Source: Prorocentrum cordatum
Taxonomy: Eukaryota; Sar; Dinophyceae; Prorocentrales; Prorocentraceae
Assembly: GCA_963575745.1 (NCBI GenBank)
Contig: CAUYUJ010019949.1
Coordinates: 631,964-695,963 of the forward strand
Direction of reading: 5' to 3'
DNA: 64,000 nucleotides
Positions 32,150 through 43,616 of the stretch are shown one piece after another. The position numbers and the translations under genes are program-made. Below the pieces are notes generated by a model. That model did not search any database and was not told the DNA's origin. It saw nothing but the letters and a program-made list of their open reading frames with translations. Numbering within the stretch: position 1 is the stretch's first letter; each line of letters starts with the position of its first letter.

Positions 32150-33850
32150 GCCAGACTGAAACACAGCTGACCAAGTCGGCATGAAGCGTCGAGACCCTGG
32201 CGCTCCTCGTCATCTCAGACTCCTCCTGCTCGAACTCGAACCGCCCCAGCAGTGCCATGCGCGTGAGCTGCTCGGGATCACGCTCGGGCTCCAACTGCGC
32301 CCCCACTTCTCGAGGTAGGCGAACCGTGCCAGCACCGAACTCCCCCATCAGCATGGACTGCCAGTACAGAAGCCGCCGCCGCAATTGACTATCAATCATC
32401 GGTACATGCGACAACATGGCTGGTTCGCGAAGAATATGGCGAACGCATTTCATATGCCGAAAGACTGCCACAACTTGAGCTTCACCTGCGTCGAAAGAGT
32501 ACGAATTTTCCACACTTTGGCCTTCGCCAATCGGGCCGCTGCCTCTGGCCTCGAACTCCCGTCTATGTCGAGCACGCTGCCAAGGTACGTCGCTTGTTTC
32601 TTCACCGCGATTTGCTGGCCGCGAATCTGGAAGACGAGCCGCCCGCTCATGATGCGCTTGTTCGCCTTTGCACTCCCAGGGCCAATCGCCAGCGCCAGAA
32701 CCTCCAGCGTGCTCATGTTCGCCTTCAGCCCGAACACCGTGAAAATGTCCAGTACCTGGCCGATCCAAGTCACCACCGTCTGAAAATCTGAAGACACCAC
32801 CAACGAGATCAGATCGTCGAGAAACGCCACCCCTCGTCGATCGAACCCCACGTGTCCTTGTAGTATATACGTGTGGACGGAACGTTTCCCGCAGTACGTT
32901 CAGTCACTGCAGGTTCGAGGATCATGTCATAGCACGCCACAAACACCATCGGGGCTTCCACGGACCCCTGTCTCACGCCTTTTTTGAACAGTACTTTGCG
33001 CACTCGATCGCCTTCGGCATTCTTCCGAATGAAGCACGTGCCGTCGTGCAACTCCTCGAGCAGCAGAGTAAGCCCATGATCATCCGCCATGCGACCCAAC
33101 GCCGCGAAAGCCTGTTTGCGATCGGTCTTGTCGAACGCTTCCTCGATGTCGAACAGTACTACGGCGGCGAGGAATTTCTTCGATGCGCCCCAGCGTCGTC
33201 CCACGCGTGCTTGTTACCATCACTTGCGAATGCGATCCGCGCTCTCCAACACCACAGTGATCGCCTCCCTGGTTCCTCGCCCTTGCACTCTGCCGAACTG
33301 GAAATTGCTGACCTTCTCGTTGACTTTCTGGGAGACCTTGCTCTTGATACCTGGCATCATTGATTTGCCGCCGTGGTCCAGCAAGCTGATGGTCCTGTAG
33401 CCGTTGATCGGGTCTTCGGTGATTTTACCCCGCTTCCCAAGAAAACACAGCTCACTTGTCCTCACATCGGCGCTAACCTCCCTTATCGCAGTCGTCCCGT
33501 TCCATGCTTCTGTCAAAGCCTCAGACACCACGGGCTTCGCAAGTTTCCACATCTCCGAAGTAGCGCCCACCCACCGTCCAGCACTATCTTGACGTAGAAC
33601 CTGGCCAGCTTTATGATTGGGCATGCCATCGAGAGCCCTCTCCACCTCCGCGACCGTGAACTGCAGATCCTCCACCTCGTCCTGCGGCGCCCCAGTCGCA
33701 GAATCTTGCGCCTCCGGAACCCCCCCTAAGGATCTTTAGGAGGGGGTTGCGACAAGCCACTTTGGAGATGTCCAGAGTCGTCCATGCCCACGGGCTCGCC
33801 GTCGAAGATGTACGCCAAGGCATTTGAGCGGGCGCCAAGCTCCTCCTCAA
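32150..33850 (-). pseudogene. Minus-strand reverse transcriptase relic (different type)
   Basis: Read right to left: VAEVERALDGMPNHKAG and INGYRTISLLDHGGK (RT fingers) at 33675-33380, FQFGRVQGRGTREAI, then VVLFDIEEAFDKTDR (first catalytic Asp) and KGVRQGSVEAPMVF (the RQG motif) at about 33150-32980, then VAFLDDLISLV (catalytic DD, in place of FADD) near 32820, and a thumb with KQATYLGSVLDIDGSSRPEA. Two in-frame stops near 33215, a frameshift near 32850 and another near 32460 inactivate it. Its motifs differ from the plus-strand LINE, so it is another lineage. The 3' end stops at the repeat near 32100. Confidence 0.8.
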
Positions 33851-35750
33851 TGGTCCAACACTTGCTGCCCAAAGTCCCCGTCTTCAGATTACACGTCCGC
33901 ACTCTTCGCGTAGCTGCTCGTGGTTTCGGCCCGAGACGGTCGATTTTTTTTTGTGCAACGCCTTCGTGTCTCCATTGTCGGCATCCTCCTGGGCCTCTTC
34001 AGCTAACGCTTCTGCTTGTTGACGGCGCTCTGCGCGGACAGCGTCCTTCGCAGCCTTCTAGAGCCGCTTCACCTGCGTCGAGAGCTGCTGTCGCTTCAAT
34101 AACTTACCGTCCGTTCTTTGCTCCTGCGCCAGCTTCTTGAGGGCCTGCTGCTTTTGCTTCACAATGTCGAGGGCTGCGTCCGAGAGCTGTCCAAGAGGAT
34201 GTTGTCGTACGCACTTTTGGCCGAAAGGGCCCCGAAGAGCGACCACCACTGTATGCTGGATTCTCGAATACAAGTCGGCACATACCTATCAGACCTATAA
34301 GTGACACATGCATGGCCAGGCCCACACAGAAGAAATGGGGACCTCCGATGGGGTTGGCACAGGTTGCAAAAACCAACACGTGCAGCAGGGGCCTGTTACA
34401 GGTTCTCGCCGTCCTCGTTGCCGAAGGCCTGCTGGTCCGGTAGCGGCGCTGCTGGTCCCCGGAGCCAGTCGGAGTGTTGCTGCTTGGAGGCGAAGCTTTG
34501 CTCGAAGCTCTCGCTGTCGTCGTGGCTGGAGGTCCGCTGGTCCCCGCAGCTGCGCTGGCCCCCCATCGGAGTGGCGCAGGCCCCAATCGGAGTGCTGCTG
34601 GTTGCAGGTGGAGCCTTCGGCGGTGTCGGAGACGACGGGCGCGGCCTCGCCTAGAGCCGAGCCCGGGCGTGGCGACGAGGTTAGCCTCGCGGCCCCCTGG
34701 GCCTGTCGCAGGCGGTCAGCGATCTGGAGTTGTTGTCTTTCTTCTGTTGTGTTCTATTGGCTTATTGGGGCCAGCGCCCTGGGGGCCGCCCTGGGCGCCC
34801 CTCTTTTGAGGTGCCCGCTCTGGTCTATGCTGCAGGTGCAGCGTGGGCCTGCTCCAGGGTCTGGCTGTCCTCGTTGCTGGCGTGGGCCATGATATCATGG
34901 CCCCCGCCGGCAACGGCCATGGATATCATGACGGGGGCAATGATACCTCCCCAGATACCACGGCGCCTCTTATTAGTTCAATGCGTTCCCAGCACCCCCT
35001 CCGCTGTGCCGCGCACATGCCGCCGGCCATGGTTTGCGCTGGCCCCCCCCTCTTGGACGCCACCCTCCTGGACGACCACGAGTTGGAGTGGTACAGGTGC
35101 GAGCTCGGACGCAGCAGGTCGTCGGTGAAGTGCTGTTGGTCCACGGGAGCGTACTTCTGGTTCGGCTGCTCCTGAGGCGCCTCCACACCGGCTGGCCAGA
35201 AGGTGTCCCCGCAATTTTCGTAGAAGCGCACGGTGGCGATCTCGGCCCTGATGGCGTTGAGGCCGCCTTGGACCTCCTGTCGCACCGCCTGGAGGATGTT
35301 GGCTGGATCAGTGTCCGCGTCGGCGCAAAGGGCAACTGGGAGAAACTCAGGCGCCTCCTGCCGGAGGTGGACCCCGTGCCTCGTTGGGCTCGTTTTCGGT
35401 TTGCAGGGTCTTGTTGTTGGAGTTCCGATCGTAGGAGTAGTGACTCGTCCCGATGCGGACGTTCGCGAATCGAATATGCAGGCCTTTACGGGCAGCGTGG
35501 CCGAGGCGCCGCGAGACCTTCAGGAGGGTTGTGTAGTTATCGGAGCCGTCGTGGTCGTCGTCTCTGGCAGGGATATCGTATGCTTTTTGTTAGTCTCCCG
35601 TCCCCCCCAGCCCGTCCGCGCCCGCGCGGGATTCGACGGCCTCAATCAATATGTGAGAGCGGATACCCACGGCATCGCCGTGGACGAACTTGTAGCCGCC
35701 GCAGCGCCCGTTGCTGTTGCGAACGTTCCGTTTTAAGCAGGTGCATGTTT
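33850..35750 (-). pseudogene. 5' part of the minus-strand retroelement
   Basis: Upstream of the RT on the minus strand are short readable stretches: QALKKLAQEQRTDGKLLKRQ (helical, 34270-34060) and EVQGGLNAIRAEIATVRFYE with DDLLRPSSHLYHSN (35285-34926). They look like linker or ORF1 sequence but no domain is recognised, and frames are broken. On the plus strand the same DNA gives long but compositionally odd frames. The 5' limit is a guess based on the CTCC tract starting near 35790. Confidence 0.45.
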
Positions 35751-35789
35751 TAGTTCACCAAGTCAGCACCTTGGCGCGCCTGACTTCTC

Positions 35790-36280
35790 CAGTATCCATT
35801 CTGCTCCTCTTCCTCCTCCTCCGCCTCCTCCTCCTCCTTCTCCTCCTCATCCTCCTCCTCCCCCTTTTCCTCCTTCTCCTCCTCCTCCTCCTACTCCTCC
35901 TCCTCCTCCTCCTACTCCTCCTCCTCCTCCTCATCCTCCCCCCTCCTCCTCCTCCTTCTCCTCCTCCTCCTCCTTCTCTCCTCCTTCTCTCCTCCTCCTT
36001 GTCCTCCTCCTTCTCCTCTCCTCTCCTCCTCCTCCTCCTTGTCCTCTCCTCCTCCTCCCTTTCCTCCTCCTCCTCTCCTCCTCCTCCCTCCTTCTCCTCC
36101 TCTCCTCCTCCTTCCTCCTCCTCCTTCTCTCTCCTCCTCCTCCTCCTCCTCCTCCTCCTCCTGCTCCTCCTCCTCTCCTCCTCCTCCTCCTCCTCCTCCT
36201 CCTCCTCCTCCTCCTCCTCCTCTCCTCCTCCTCCTCCTCCTCCTCCTCCTCCTCCTCCTCCCCCTCCTCTTCCCCTCCTC
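35790..36280. repeat. CTCC tract before the RT element
   Basis: Almost unbroken CTC and CTCC units. The RT frame begins at its right edge. Confidence 0.97.
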
Positions 36281-38385
36281 ACAAGGAGCGAGGAGAGTTG
36301 TGGATCGAGGAGGCCTGGGGACCCAGACTGGCTCGCTTGGCGGAAGAAGCTCGAAGGAAGGTGGCTGGCAGTTGTTTCCAGAGGTGGTACTTGCAGAGCT
36401 TACGACCGACTTACAGTGCGCAGCCGAAGCCTTGTGGTGTACACGCACTGGGTTTTAAGCCTGGGAGGCGTACTTGTGACATTACCACCTTGTTGAAAGA
36501 GGTGTTGCACCATGCAGCCACGTGGAAACGGAGGGTCTACATATCCTCACAAGACGTAGAAACTGCATTCGACGCCATGGCACACGGCTCACTGGCAGAC
36601 GGCATGTTGCGGAGAGGTCTTCATGCCGGGAGCGTGCTATCTTTGATGCGGGAGCTTACGGGGTTCAGCGCGAAGATATCGTTGCCCGGCGCCGGTGAAA
36701 CGGCACCTTTTTCTTTCTCTCGCGGCGGAAAGCAAGGAGGAGTAGAGACGCCAGATGAGTTCAACATGCTTGTCGAAAGCTTGATGACCCCACTCGTTGC
36801 GTCTTGGTGCGCATCAGGGTACGGCTTCAAACTCGAAAGCGGCCGTCTGCTTAATCATTTGGTATGGGCCGACAACGTGTGGTTCATCGCCGAGCAGTTG
36901 GAGCACCTCGAAGTTATGATCAGGAACCTTTCCGCGGCCCTCTCATCAGCTGGATTTTCGTGGAAGGCCAGTTCTTTGGAAGTGATGTCTGGCGGCCTGG
37001 CATGCGGGGACCTCTGCCATCTGGAGACCACGCGCAAGGGCCAGAGTACGGAATACAAAAACGTCCAACACATGGAAGTATTGGGAAGTCTTCTTGATGG
37101 TTCAGGGAATGATGTTGTCATGGTCAACCATCGTTTGCACAGGGCGGAACGTTTGTTTTGGCGGCACTCCAAAGAATTCCTCGGTGAAGGTACGATATCT
37201 GAAAAGTTGAAGGCGTGGGAGATGGGCCCGAGTGCGTCGGCATGCTTCGATTGTTCGGCGTGGACGATCAACAAGAGCCTGCTCCAGCGCCTCCGACGGT
37301 GGGAGCTACGCTGGACTCGCAAACTCTTACGTCTCAGGCGCCGCCCGGACGAAGGGGCCATGCTGTACAACAGACGCACGAGCAGGAAGATAACCCAATG
37401 GTTCGGCAGTTCCAAGACGACGATGCTCCATCAACGTATCTTAAAATCCATTCACAGTGGTGCGTGGCGTGAGCAAGTGGTGATGAACGCACAGAGCGGC
37501 AACCTCCTTTCAGACTTGCGAGAACAGCGCTGCCGGGCCAAGTGGGACGCCGTCAGGCAGGCGCCGCTTAAACGACGGCGGGCAGAGAATTGGGCTCATG
37601 GCCGCCCCGGTTGCGTCAATGAGTGGGAAGATGTCTTGGTTTTGCACTTTGGGGAGCACTGGAGGCACGCGAGGGACCAATGCGCCAACGAAGCCGAGTG
37701 GAACGCCACTTTTGGACCGTTTGCCGACACTATCTGTGATGCTTGGAAACTGCCGCCCCGACCGCGACGCCGAGCCGCCCCGGAGATCACGCCCCAACGC
37801 TCTGGACAGCACCAGCTCGAGGAACCTGCAGTGGATCAACAGCTGGGTCTTCAGTGGGACGCGCCACAGGACAGATTTCTTTTCCTCGTGGACTGCCAGC
37901 CGTTGCAGCGGATCGTGTGCGGCCACATGGATTTGTTGAACAACGGTTGCAGGCCGGTCATGCACCGCATCGTGGACAATATCTGCGAGGTCGTCTCCTT
38001 GGGGGGGCTGCCGCCGGAGGCCGCGAACGACCCCGTGCGCTGGGTCAACAGGGAAAAGAACGCAGTGGCAGACTACTTGTGCAACCACACTATGGACGTG
38101 ATCAAAGGCGAGTGGAGGGAAGAACGCAATCGGCTCATCTCGCCGGGCAGCAACATCGCGGTGTTCTCAGATGGTGGGACGAGAACGACCTGTTCCGCAA
38201 GCGCTTGGATAATTACGGCGATATCTGAAATCAATGGCGTGGAGAAGTGTGTCCCCATGGTAGCAGCCGGCATCTATTTCGCCGAGCCAATAAGTTCTTT
38301 CCTAGCTGAGGCCATTGCTTTGGAAAGTGCCACCCTCGAGGCAGTCCGGTGGTTCAAGAGAGTGAATGAGTATCGCGCAAATTAG
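36280..38385 (+). mobile_element. RT element with rearranged RNase H, 5'-truncated
   Basis: One open frame of about 700 aa starts inside the end of a CTCC tract, so the 5' part is missing. RT motifs: GFKPGRRTCDI, SSQDVETAFDAM (Asp, about 36565), GGKQGGVETPDEFN and LVWADNVWFIA (the YADD-like box, about 36860). A thumb and a connection region follow. The last 170 residues hold RNase H pieces in the order LFLVDCQPL (Asp codon 37891), KNAVADYLCN (Asp codon 38071), AVFSDGGTRT (Asp codon 38170) and LAEAIALESA (Glu codon 38308). In ordinary RNase H the last two come first. The frame ends 25 residues after the Glu helix. It is the only uninterrupted RT frame in the window. Confidence 0.85.
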
Positions 38386-38783
38386 TTGCATGCCTCTTCT
38401 CGTGCACTTGGGTCCCAGGGTAGCTTCGTGGAGCTTTGTCCCTCTCGAAAGAAAGAAAGAAAGGTGGCTGGCAGTTTTAGGCCCCCATGCAGTGAAGACG
38501 CTGAAGTGAAGAGCACTTTGGGCTCAGGAGTGGCTTTGGTTCTCAAGCCGTTCCCACGATGACTGTAGGGCTTTTATTATGGGTTTCTAAATCAGCGTGG
38601 GTGGGGGGCCCCCGACGGGGGTCAACCTCGCCTCGTCGTCGCGCTGCGACGGGGGTCGGAGCGCCTTCGGCGCGCGGTGGCTGCCCGCGACGGGGGATGC
38701 GGGGCTGTCGGCGGGCCGACGCTTATTAAGAAACTCGGAGTTCTCGTGCTCCTGGTCAGACCCCCTCGCTTCGCGAAGGAATC
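38386..38783. other. Tail of the RT element and unique sequence
   Basis: An AAAG run at 38449-38464 and the 38488-38575 copy of the repeat seen at 16.0 kb lie here. No recognised gene apart from the small frame that follows. Confidence 0.5.
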
Positions 38784-38948
38784 ATGAGGAGTTTTCTGGC
38801 GTTGCTGTTGCTTGCCTCCAGGGGAGCCCTCACTGGGCCCAGGGGGCCGTCAGAAAACGGGTCGGGACCGAAAGCCTCCCCCAGCGGAAGGGTCCAGATC
38901 CCTGGGGGCCAACAGTACCCCTCGGTCGTTGAAAACAGGTATGTTTGA
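38784..38948 (+). CDS. Possible first exon with signal peptide (54 codons)
   Basis: The frame starts MRSFLALLLLASRGALTG, a basic n-region followed by a leucine core, as in secretory signal peptides. It continues through a glycine- and proline-rich stretch to PSVVENR and then a stop. Before the stop lies AACAG|GTATGT, a close match to a consensus 5' splice site. It may be a first exon of a secreted or plastid-targeted protein, but no partner exon was recognised. It may also be chance. Confidence 0.25.
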   Translation: MRSFLALLLLASRGALTGPRGPSENGSGPKASPSGRVQIPGGQQYPSVVENRYV

Positions 38949-38960
38949 TTCCCAGGTTCC

Positions 38961-39100
38961 AATCCACTTTAAGCGCCGTCCTATTTCAATGATCGAGTGG
39001 CTTCACCTTTTCCGTCCGCTTTAGGGGGCGGGTGGACACCCAATCTATTTGCAACGCCTTCCTACTTCATGCTTCTACTTACTTATTCCGACTGATTTCT
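38961..39100 (+). repeat. Dispersed repeat, also at 54.16 kb
   Basis: Two monomers of about 70 bp with CCAATCCACTTTAAGCGCC and CCAATCTATTTGCAACGCCT, each followed by TCCTA.TTCA. The copy at 54163-54305 has the same two-monomer layout. Confidence 0.8.
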
Positions 39101-39229
39101 ACCCCATCTTCTCCCTCGTCATCCTTTTGGATGATCCGGTCCAGGCCTTACGTGAACACGGGTATGATGCGTGGGGATTTGGCAATCTAGCGTGTGTTCG
39201 CCGCAGTTGTCGCTGACTCATCCCATGAG

Positions 39230-40667
39230 CATTGTTCCCTCCCGCCTCATCAGCAGCAGCAGCAGCAGCGTCGTCGTCATCGTCATCGTCATCCGTTTCC
39301 CTCAGATCCGGACGTCGCAGAAAACAAAAGTCGCGACGGACGATGTACGCACGTGTTCGGCGTCTAAAGGCCCCTCGGGAAGGGGCCGAGATCTCTGGTG
39401 GCCCATGTCATGAAACCCCTGCGACCTCGGAGGAGGAGTCTCCTCGCCCCCGTGCTCCCAGCTTCTGGCCCTTGGGGGTCCGGCCCCCCCCCTCGTCGCC
39501 GTGGCTGGGCGTAGCTCGCAACATCGGCCGGGGTGGAGACCGTCGGAGGGGGCCAGGACGAGGATAAGTCCGTTCTCAAACGTTCCAGAACGCCCTCGGA
39601 GCGCTCCGGAGCGCTCCGAGAAGGCCGCGGCGCCCGAGAGCTCCTCCAGAGCCGCCAGGTAGAGATCCTCCTTGCATCCTCACCCGAGGCTGTCCTCGCC
39701 CCGGCCTCGCCTCGGGTCTCCTCCTCGCCCCCGCTCTCCCCGCTCTCTTGTCCCTCGGGGGGGCCCCACAGCCCTCGTCGCGCCACGTGCCGGGCGCAGC
39801 TCGCCACACCGGGCAGGGCGGACACCCGGGAGGGGGCCAAGGCCCGCGCGAGGGGGGGGGGGGGCGGCCCTCGGAGAGAGCGCATCGCCTCGCCGAGGGC
39901 CTCCTGCCGTCCTGCGCGGCCTGCTCTGAGGCCCAGGTCGGCTCCTCGGATTCGAATCCAGACAGATTCCGACCCCGATTCGATTCGACTTCGGATTCCG
40001 ATCCGGATTCCGGTGTCTCAATGGAGGCCTTCATACTTTGCCGATTTCCGCCGATCCGATCCATTCCGATCGCCGATCCGACTTATCGATTCGATTCTGG
40101 GCTCTCCTGCTGTTCAGAAGCCTCTAAGGGTCTGGACCCTTCGCAAAACCGGCGTCACCAAGACATGCTAATACTCCAGTCGGGGCCCTGAAGAAGGAAC
40201 CCTTTTCGTTGGGAGGGGCTCCGCGTTCCTTAAGTGTTTCGCAGCTTGCCTCAGGTTTCCCTTATGTTTTGGATCGGAAATCGAAGGTTAACTTATGGAA
40301 AAAAGGGGCCTCGTTCCTTATTTAGGGTTCTTTAGGTCAAGGCCCCGACTGTATGTGTGCGTCGCCCACCAAGGGGCGACGCGCGCGCGCCGAGAAGTCT
40401 CATGGTATGAGCTCTGTGGCGGACGCTTTCTGGCCATACCGCTCGGGAAACGATATACCGCAAGATGGTAATACTATGCGTTCGGGTCGGACGCACACCT
40501 CCGAGGAGGACACATCGGACTAGCATGTCCTTGTGCGCCCCACAAAAAGCCCCAGGCCTTCTTGGAAGGTGGCCTCATGTCGCCCCACTCCAACGTGAGC
40601 GCCGCCAACCTCCTCCTAGGGAGACCTCAGCTCTTACTCCTCCCTGTCCTCCTCCTCCTCCTTACCC
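39230..40667. other. GC-rich sequence with GATTCCGATCC repeats
   Basis: A CAG/CGT run at 39250-39290, GC-rich DNA with open frames on both strands to 39940, then GATTC-like units at 39940-40100. No recognised gene. The last 40 bases form a CTCC tract before the bestrophin-like gene. Confidence 0.5.
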
Positions 40668-40689
40668 TCCGTAGCCTCCTGGGCTTTGG
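40668..40689 (+). other. Possible relict spliced leader upstream of the bestrophin-like gene
   Basis: TCCGTAGCC here matches the first nine bases of the dinoflagellate spliced leader, after a CTCC-rich tract and about 70 bases before the start codon. The next 13 bases match only in part. Chance is not excluded. If real, it would mark the gene as a retrocopy of a trans-spliced mRNA. Confidence 0.3.
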
Positions 40690-40744
40690 CAGATTCCTGA
40701 CATACATGCACCCTACACATTGAGTACATGGCGAGGCTGGAGGC

Positions 40745-42070
40745 ATGACCGAGCTTCCAACCGAAAAGACTCCGCTGCTGACGAGGAGCCCCTCTGATGG
40801 TGGCCGCGCGCCAGTCGATCCCGCCCTAGCCCCGAATGAGGAAGAGACGAGACACGATCACCCCAAGGCGGCCAGAATGGACACATACCGCTTGAGCCGA
40901 CTGCGATCGTCCGTCAAGTCCACGTGGCAGCTGCAGGCAAATTGCGAGGCTGAAGGCCTTGGTGCCGACTACGTCGACGAGCGAGGATTGGCTATGTTTC
41001 AGCACAGCGAGTTCTCCTGCACTGGCAAGGAGGGCGATGCTCAGCTTATCAAGTATTCAGAGGAAGTGGGGACTTTCAAGGCGCTGTTCATGGTCTCGGG
41101 CACGGTGCTCACGGACAAGGAGCTCTGGCGGACTTGCGCCACATATTGGATGGTCACCCTTACCTGCGCCACTGCCGCCATCTTAGCCCAGAGGAGCTCT
41201 CTATCGATGGGGAAAAGCTCCATGAACGATATCTCTCAGAGCTTTGAGAGGATGGCCGGCTACTTTGAAGCCCTGATCGGTTTCATGGTGAGCATGTTCG
41301 TTACCACGCTCTTCGGGCGTTGGTGGAGCATCCGAAAGGATGGCGTCGGCGGCCTCTGGGGCGCCATCGACGACCTCATGCTGATTCTCTCGATCCAGCT
41401 GCCAGGCAAGGAACATCGGGAAGTCAAGGAGCGCATCCTGCGGCTCGGCCTCCTCTCGCACAGACTCATCTACGCGCAGGCCCAGGGTATGGAGTCGAGG
41501 GAGGACCTCCAAAAGTTCTCAGACGTGGGCTTACTGACGATCGAGGAGCTGGAGATCCTGAGCAAGGAAACGGCAAAGGCGCAGGTTGTCTGGGTGTGGA
41601 TCGGCCAGGTCATACACCAATTGGCTCTCAAGGACAAGCTTCCGTTTCGGGACCTCGTCTTGCCGAAGTTGAACGAGCTTTGTGTAAAGGCCCGTGGTTC
41701 CATCGGCATCATATTTTCGTACACGGACACCCAGGTGCCGTTCGCGTACGTGCACTTGTTGGTTTTGAGCATCATCTTATCCAACAGCTTGATCGCTGTG
41801 AAGTGTGGGCTGGCCATCGGCTTCGCGGCAGGCGACCACAGTGACATCAATACTGTCCCTATGATCAAGATTGTGGTGCAGGTGTTCCAATTAGCGGTCA
41901 TTCCATTCTTATACCATGCATTCGTCCATATGGGCCTGGAGCTTGCAAACCCTCTTGGTTTTGACTACATGTGTTTCCCTGGCTACTCGTACCACGTTTG
42001 GATGCGCAACGAGAACATGAGTTTCGTCCGTGCGGGGGAGAGGACCCCCCTCCACCTTCTTGCAGATTGA
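40745..42070 (+). CDS. Bestrophin-like anion channel
   Basis: A complete intronless frame of 441 aa. Bestrophins are pentameric membrane channels that pass chloride or bicarbonate. Family-like points are: a first hydrophobic segment YWMVTLTCATAAILAQ; a second, FEALIGFMVSMFVTTLFG, running into RWW, the hallmark of bestrophin helix 2; VPFAYVHLLVLSIILS at the position of the family's IPL-x-Y segment; and a last helix pair ending in LELANPLGFD, like the INPFGEDD turn. Residues 7-12 (EKTPLL) fit the acidic dileucine sorting signal, so a lysosomal or vacuolar membrane is possible. The start is the first ATG. The gene sits on the same strand inside a 21.8-kb kinesin intron. Codon third positions are GC-rich and no frame damage is seen, unlike the retroelements around it. 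Substrate and location are inferred. Confidence 0.85.
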   Translation: MTELPTEKTPLLTRSPSDGGRAPVDPALAPNEEETRHDHPKAARMDTYRLSRLRSSVKSTWQLQANCEAEGLGADYVDERGLAMFQHSEFSCTGKEGDAQLIKYSEEVGTFKALFMVSGTVLTDKELWRTCATYWMVTLTCATAAILAQRSSLSMGKSSMNDISQSFERMAGYFEALIGFMVSMFVTTLFGRWWSIRKDGVGGLWGAIDDLMLILSIQLPGKEHREVKERILRLGLLSHRLIYAQAQGMESREDLQKFSDVGLLTIEELEILSKETAKAQVVWVWIGQVIHQLALKDKLPFRDLVLPKLNELCVKARGSIGIIFSYTDTQVPFAYVHLLVLSIILSNSLIAVKCGLAIGFAAGDHSDINTVPMIKIVVQVFQLAVIPFLYHAFVHMGLELANPLGFDYMCFPGYSYHVWMRNENMSFVRAGERTPLHLLAD

Positions 42071-42450
42071 TCATCGTAACAGGGCCAGCCGGTCGCACCT
42101 GACGTTTCTATCCGTTGAGGTCGTACGTTCACCAGTTCCGTGTCATCTTGCTCTGTCCTCATCCCTCTCCCGCTGAATCAGCTTATGACTACATTGACTA
42201 CTGTGTGTGGCACGCATGCCTTGTGAACGCATACGCTTTTCAACAACCATCATTGCTGTCATCCTGCTCACCCTTCTCCTGCTCCTCTTCCGCCGCCTTT
42301 CTGTATGGTACCATGCACTCGGCCTACCACACGTGTCAAAGGCTCAATCGGGCTGGCCCTTCAGTTCCCACACGCCTCGTGCAGGCGCGGCTCAGGCAAT
42401 CGGTGAGGCGGTCGCCTGCGGTTGCACTAGTGCTTCGGTGACGACATCGA
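42071..42450. other. 3' flank of the bestrophin-like gene
   Basis: No recognised gene or polyadenylation signal. Confidence 0.4.
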
Positions 42451-42720
42451 CTCCTGGCAGCGTCGCTCCCGCTCCTCCTCGGCATCCTCCTCGGCATCCT
42501 CCTCGGCATCCTCCTCGGCATCCTCCTCGGCATCCTCCTCGTCTCCTCGGCATCCTCCTCGGTATCCTCCTCGTCTCCTCGGCATCCTCCTCCCCCTCGT
42601 CTCCTCGGCATCCTCCCGCTCCTCCTCGGCGTCCTCCTCGTCTCCTCGTCTCCTCGCCCTCTCCTGGCAGCGTCGCTCCCGCTCCTCCTCCGCCCTCCGT
42701 CTCCTCGGCATCCTCTCCGT
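42450..42720. repeat. CTCCTCGGCATC dodecamer repeat
   Basis: About 15 units of CTCCTCGGCATC, with shorter CTCCTCGTC variants to the right. GCGTCGCTCCCGCTCCTCCTC occurs at both ends. Confidence 0.92.
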
Positions 42721-43019
42721 CCGCCCTCTGCGTGCTCTGTCCTCGGGCATATCCGAGGATTCAGGAGGGAAGAAAACACACAGACACAAGTCATCGACGA
42801 CCCCCAGGAAAATATTGGGAAAATATGGGCAGTGGGGGGGAAGGCAAAAACCCAGAACATAGGGGAACATAGGGGGAATCCTGTTATTTGTGTGTATTTA
42901 TTTGTGTGTGCCCCAGGGCCCCGGGGAACGCATGAGGAGAGGGAATAGCGTGAGGAGAGACAATATTGGATAGGATACGGATGTGCTCTTCCCACTGCGC
43001 GGCCCCGGAGCTCTCGACC

Positions 43020-43235
43020 CCCCCCCCCCCTTGGGGCAGCTCTCCGCCCCGAGCACCCGCTCGCGAGGGCCCCTCGGCCCGAGAGCGGCCCCCGGAGACC
43101 GCGGCGAGGGAGCAAAGCCCGGCCAGGAGCTGCAGGGTGGCATCGGCCGTCGGCGCTGCTGCTCCTCCTCCTCCTCCTCCTCCTCCTCCTCCTCCTCCTC
43201 CTCCTCCTCCTCCTCCTCCTCCTCCTCGAGACAGG
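43020..43235. repeat. GC-rich sequence and CTC run
   Basis: A pure CTC run at about 43160-43230 follows GC-rich DNA. Confidence 0.9.
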
Positions 43236-43339
43236 CTGGCAAGCGGGAGGGACGTGGTCCAGCGGGCGCGCCCAGGGGGGAGCGCGGGGCCTTCTGCCGT
43301 CCCTTCTGTCCTTCTCTGTCCTCCCGCCCTCTCCATTCC

Positions 43340-43508
43340 TGCTCCTCTCCTCCGTGTGCCCCCTTCCCTCTGTCATGCCTCCTCGCTCCCTTCCCCCACC
43401 CGCCCTCGCTCTCTGTTCAACCCATTGTCCCTCCTCCTTGGCATCCCTCCTCTTGCACCTCCTCCCTTTCCTCTCCTGCTCCTGTTCCTGGCCCCCATCG
43501 TCATCACC

Positions 43509-43557
<49 letters not shown>

Positions 43558-43558
43558 G

Positions 43559-43616
<58 letters not shown>

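Noticed and set aside
32594-33400. Plus-strand frames between 32.4 and 33.6 kb
   Set aside because: They are shadows of the minus-strand RT, whose catalytic motifs read in the other direction.
39940-40100. tRNA-like GATTCGAATCC
   Set aside because: The motif belongs to a GATTC-type repeat and no cloverleaf can be drawn around it.
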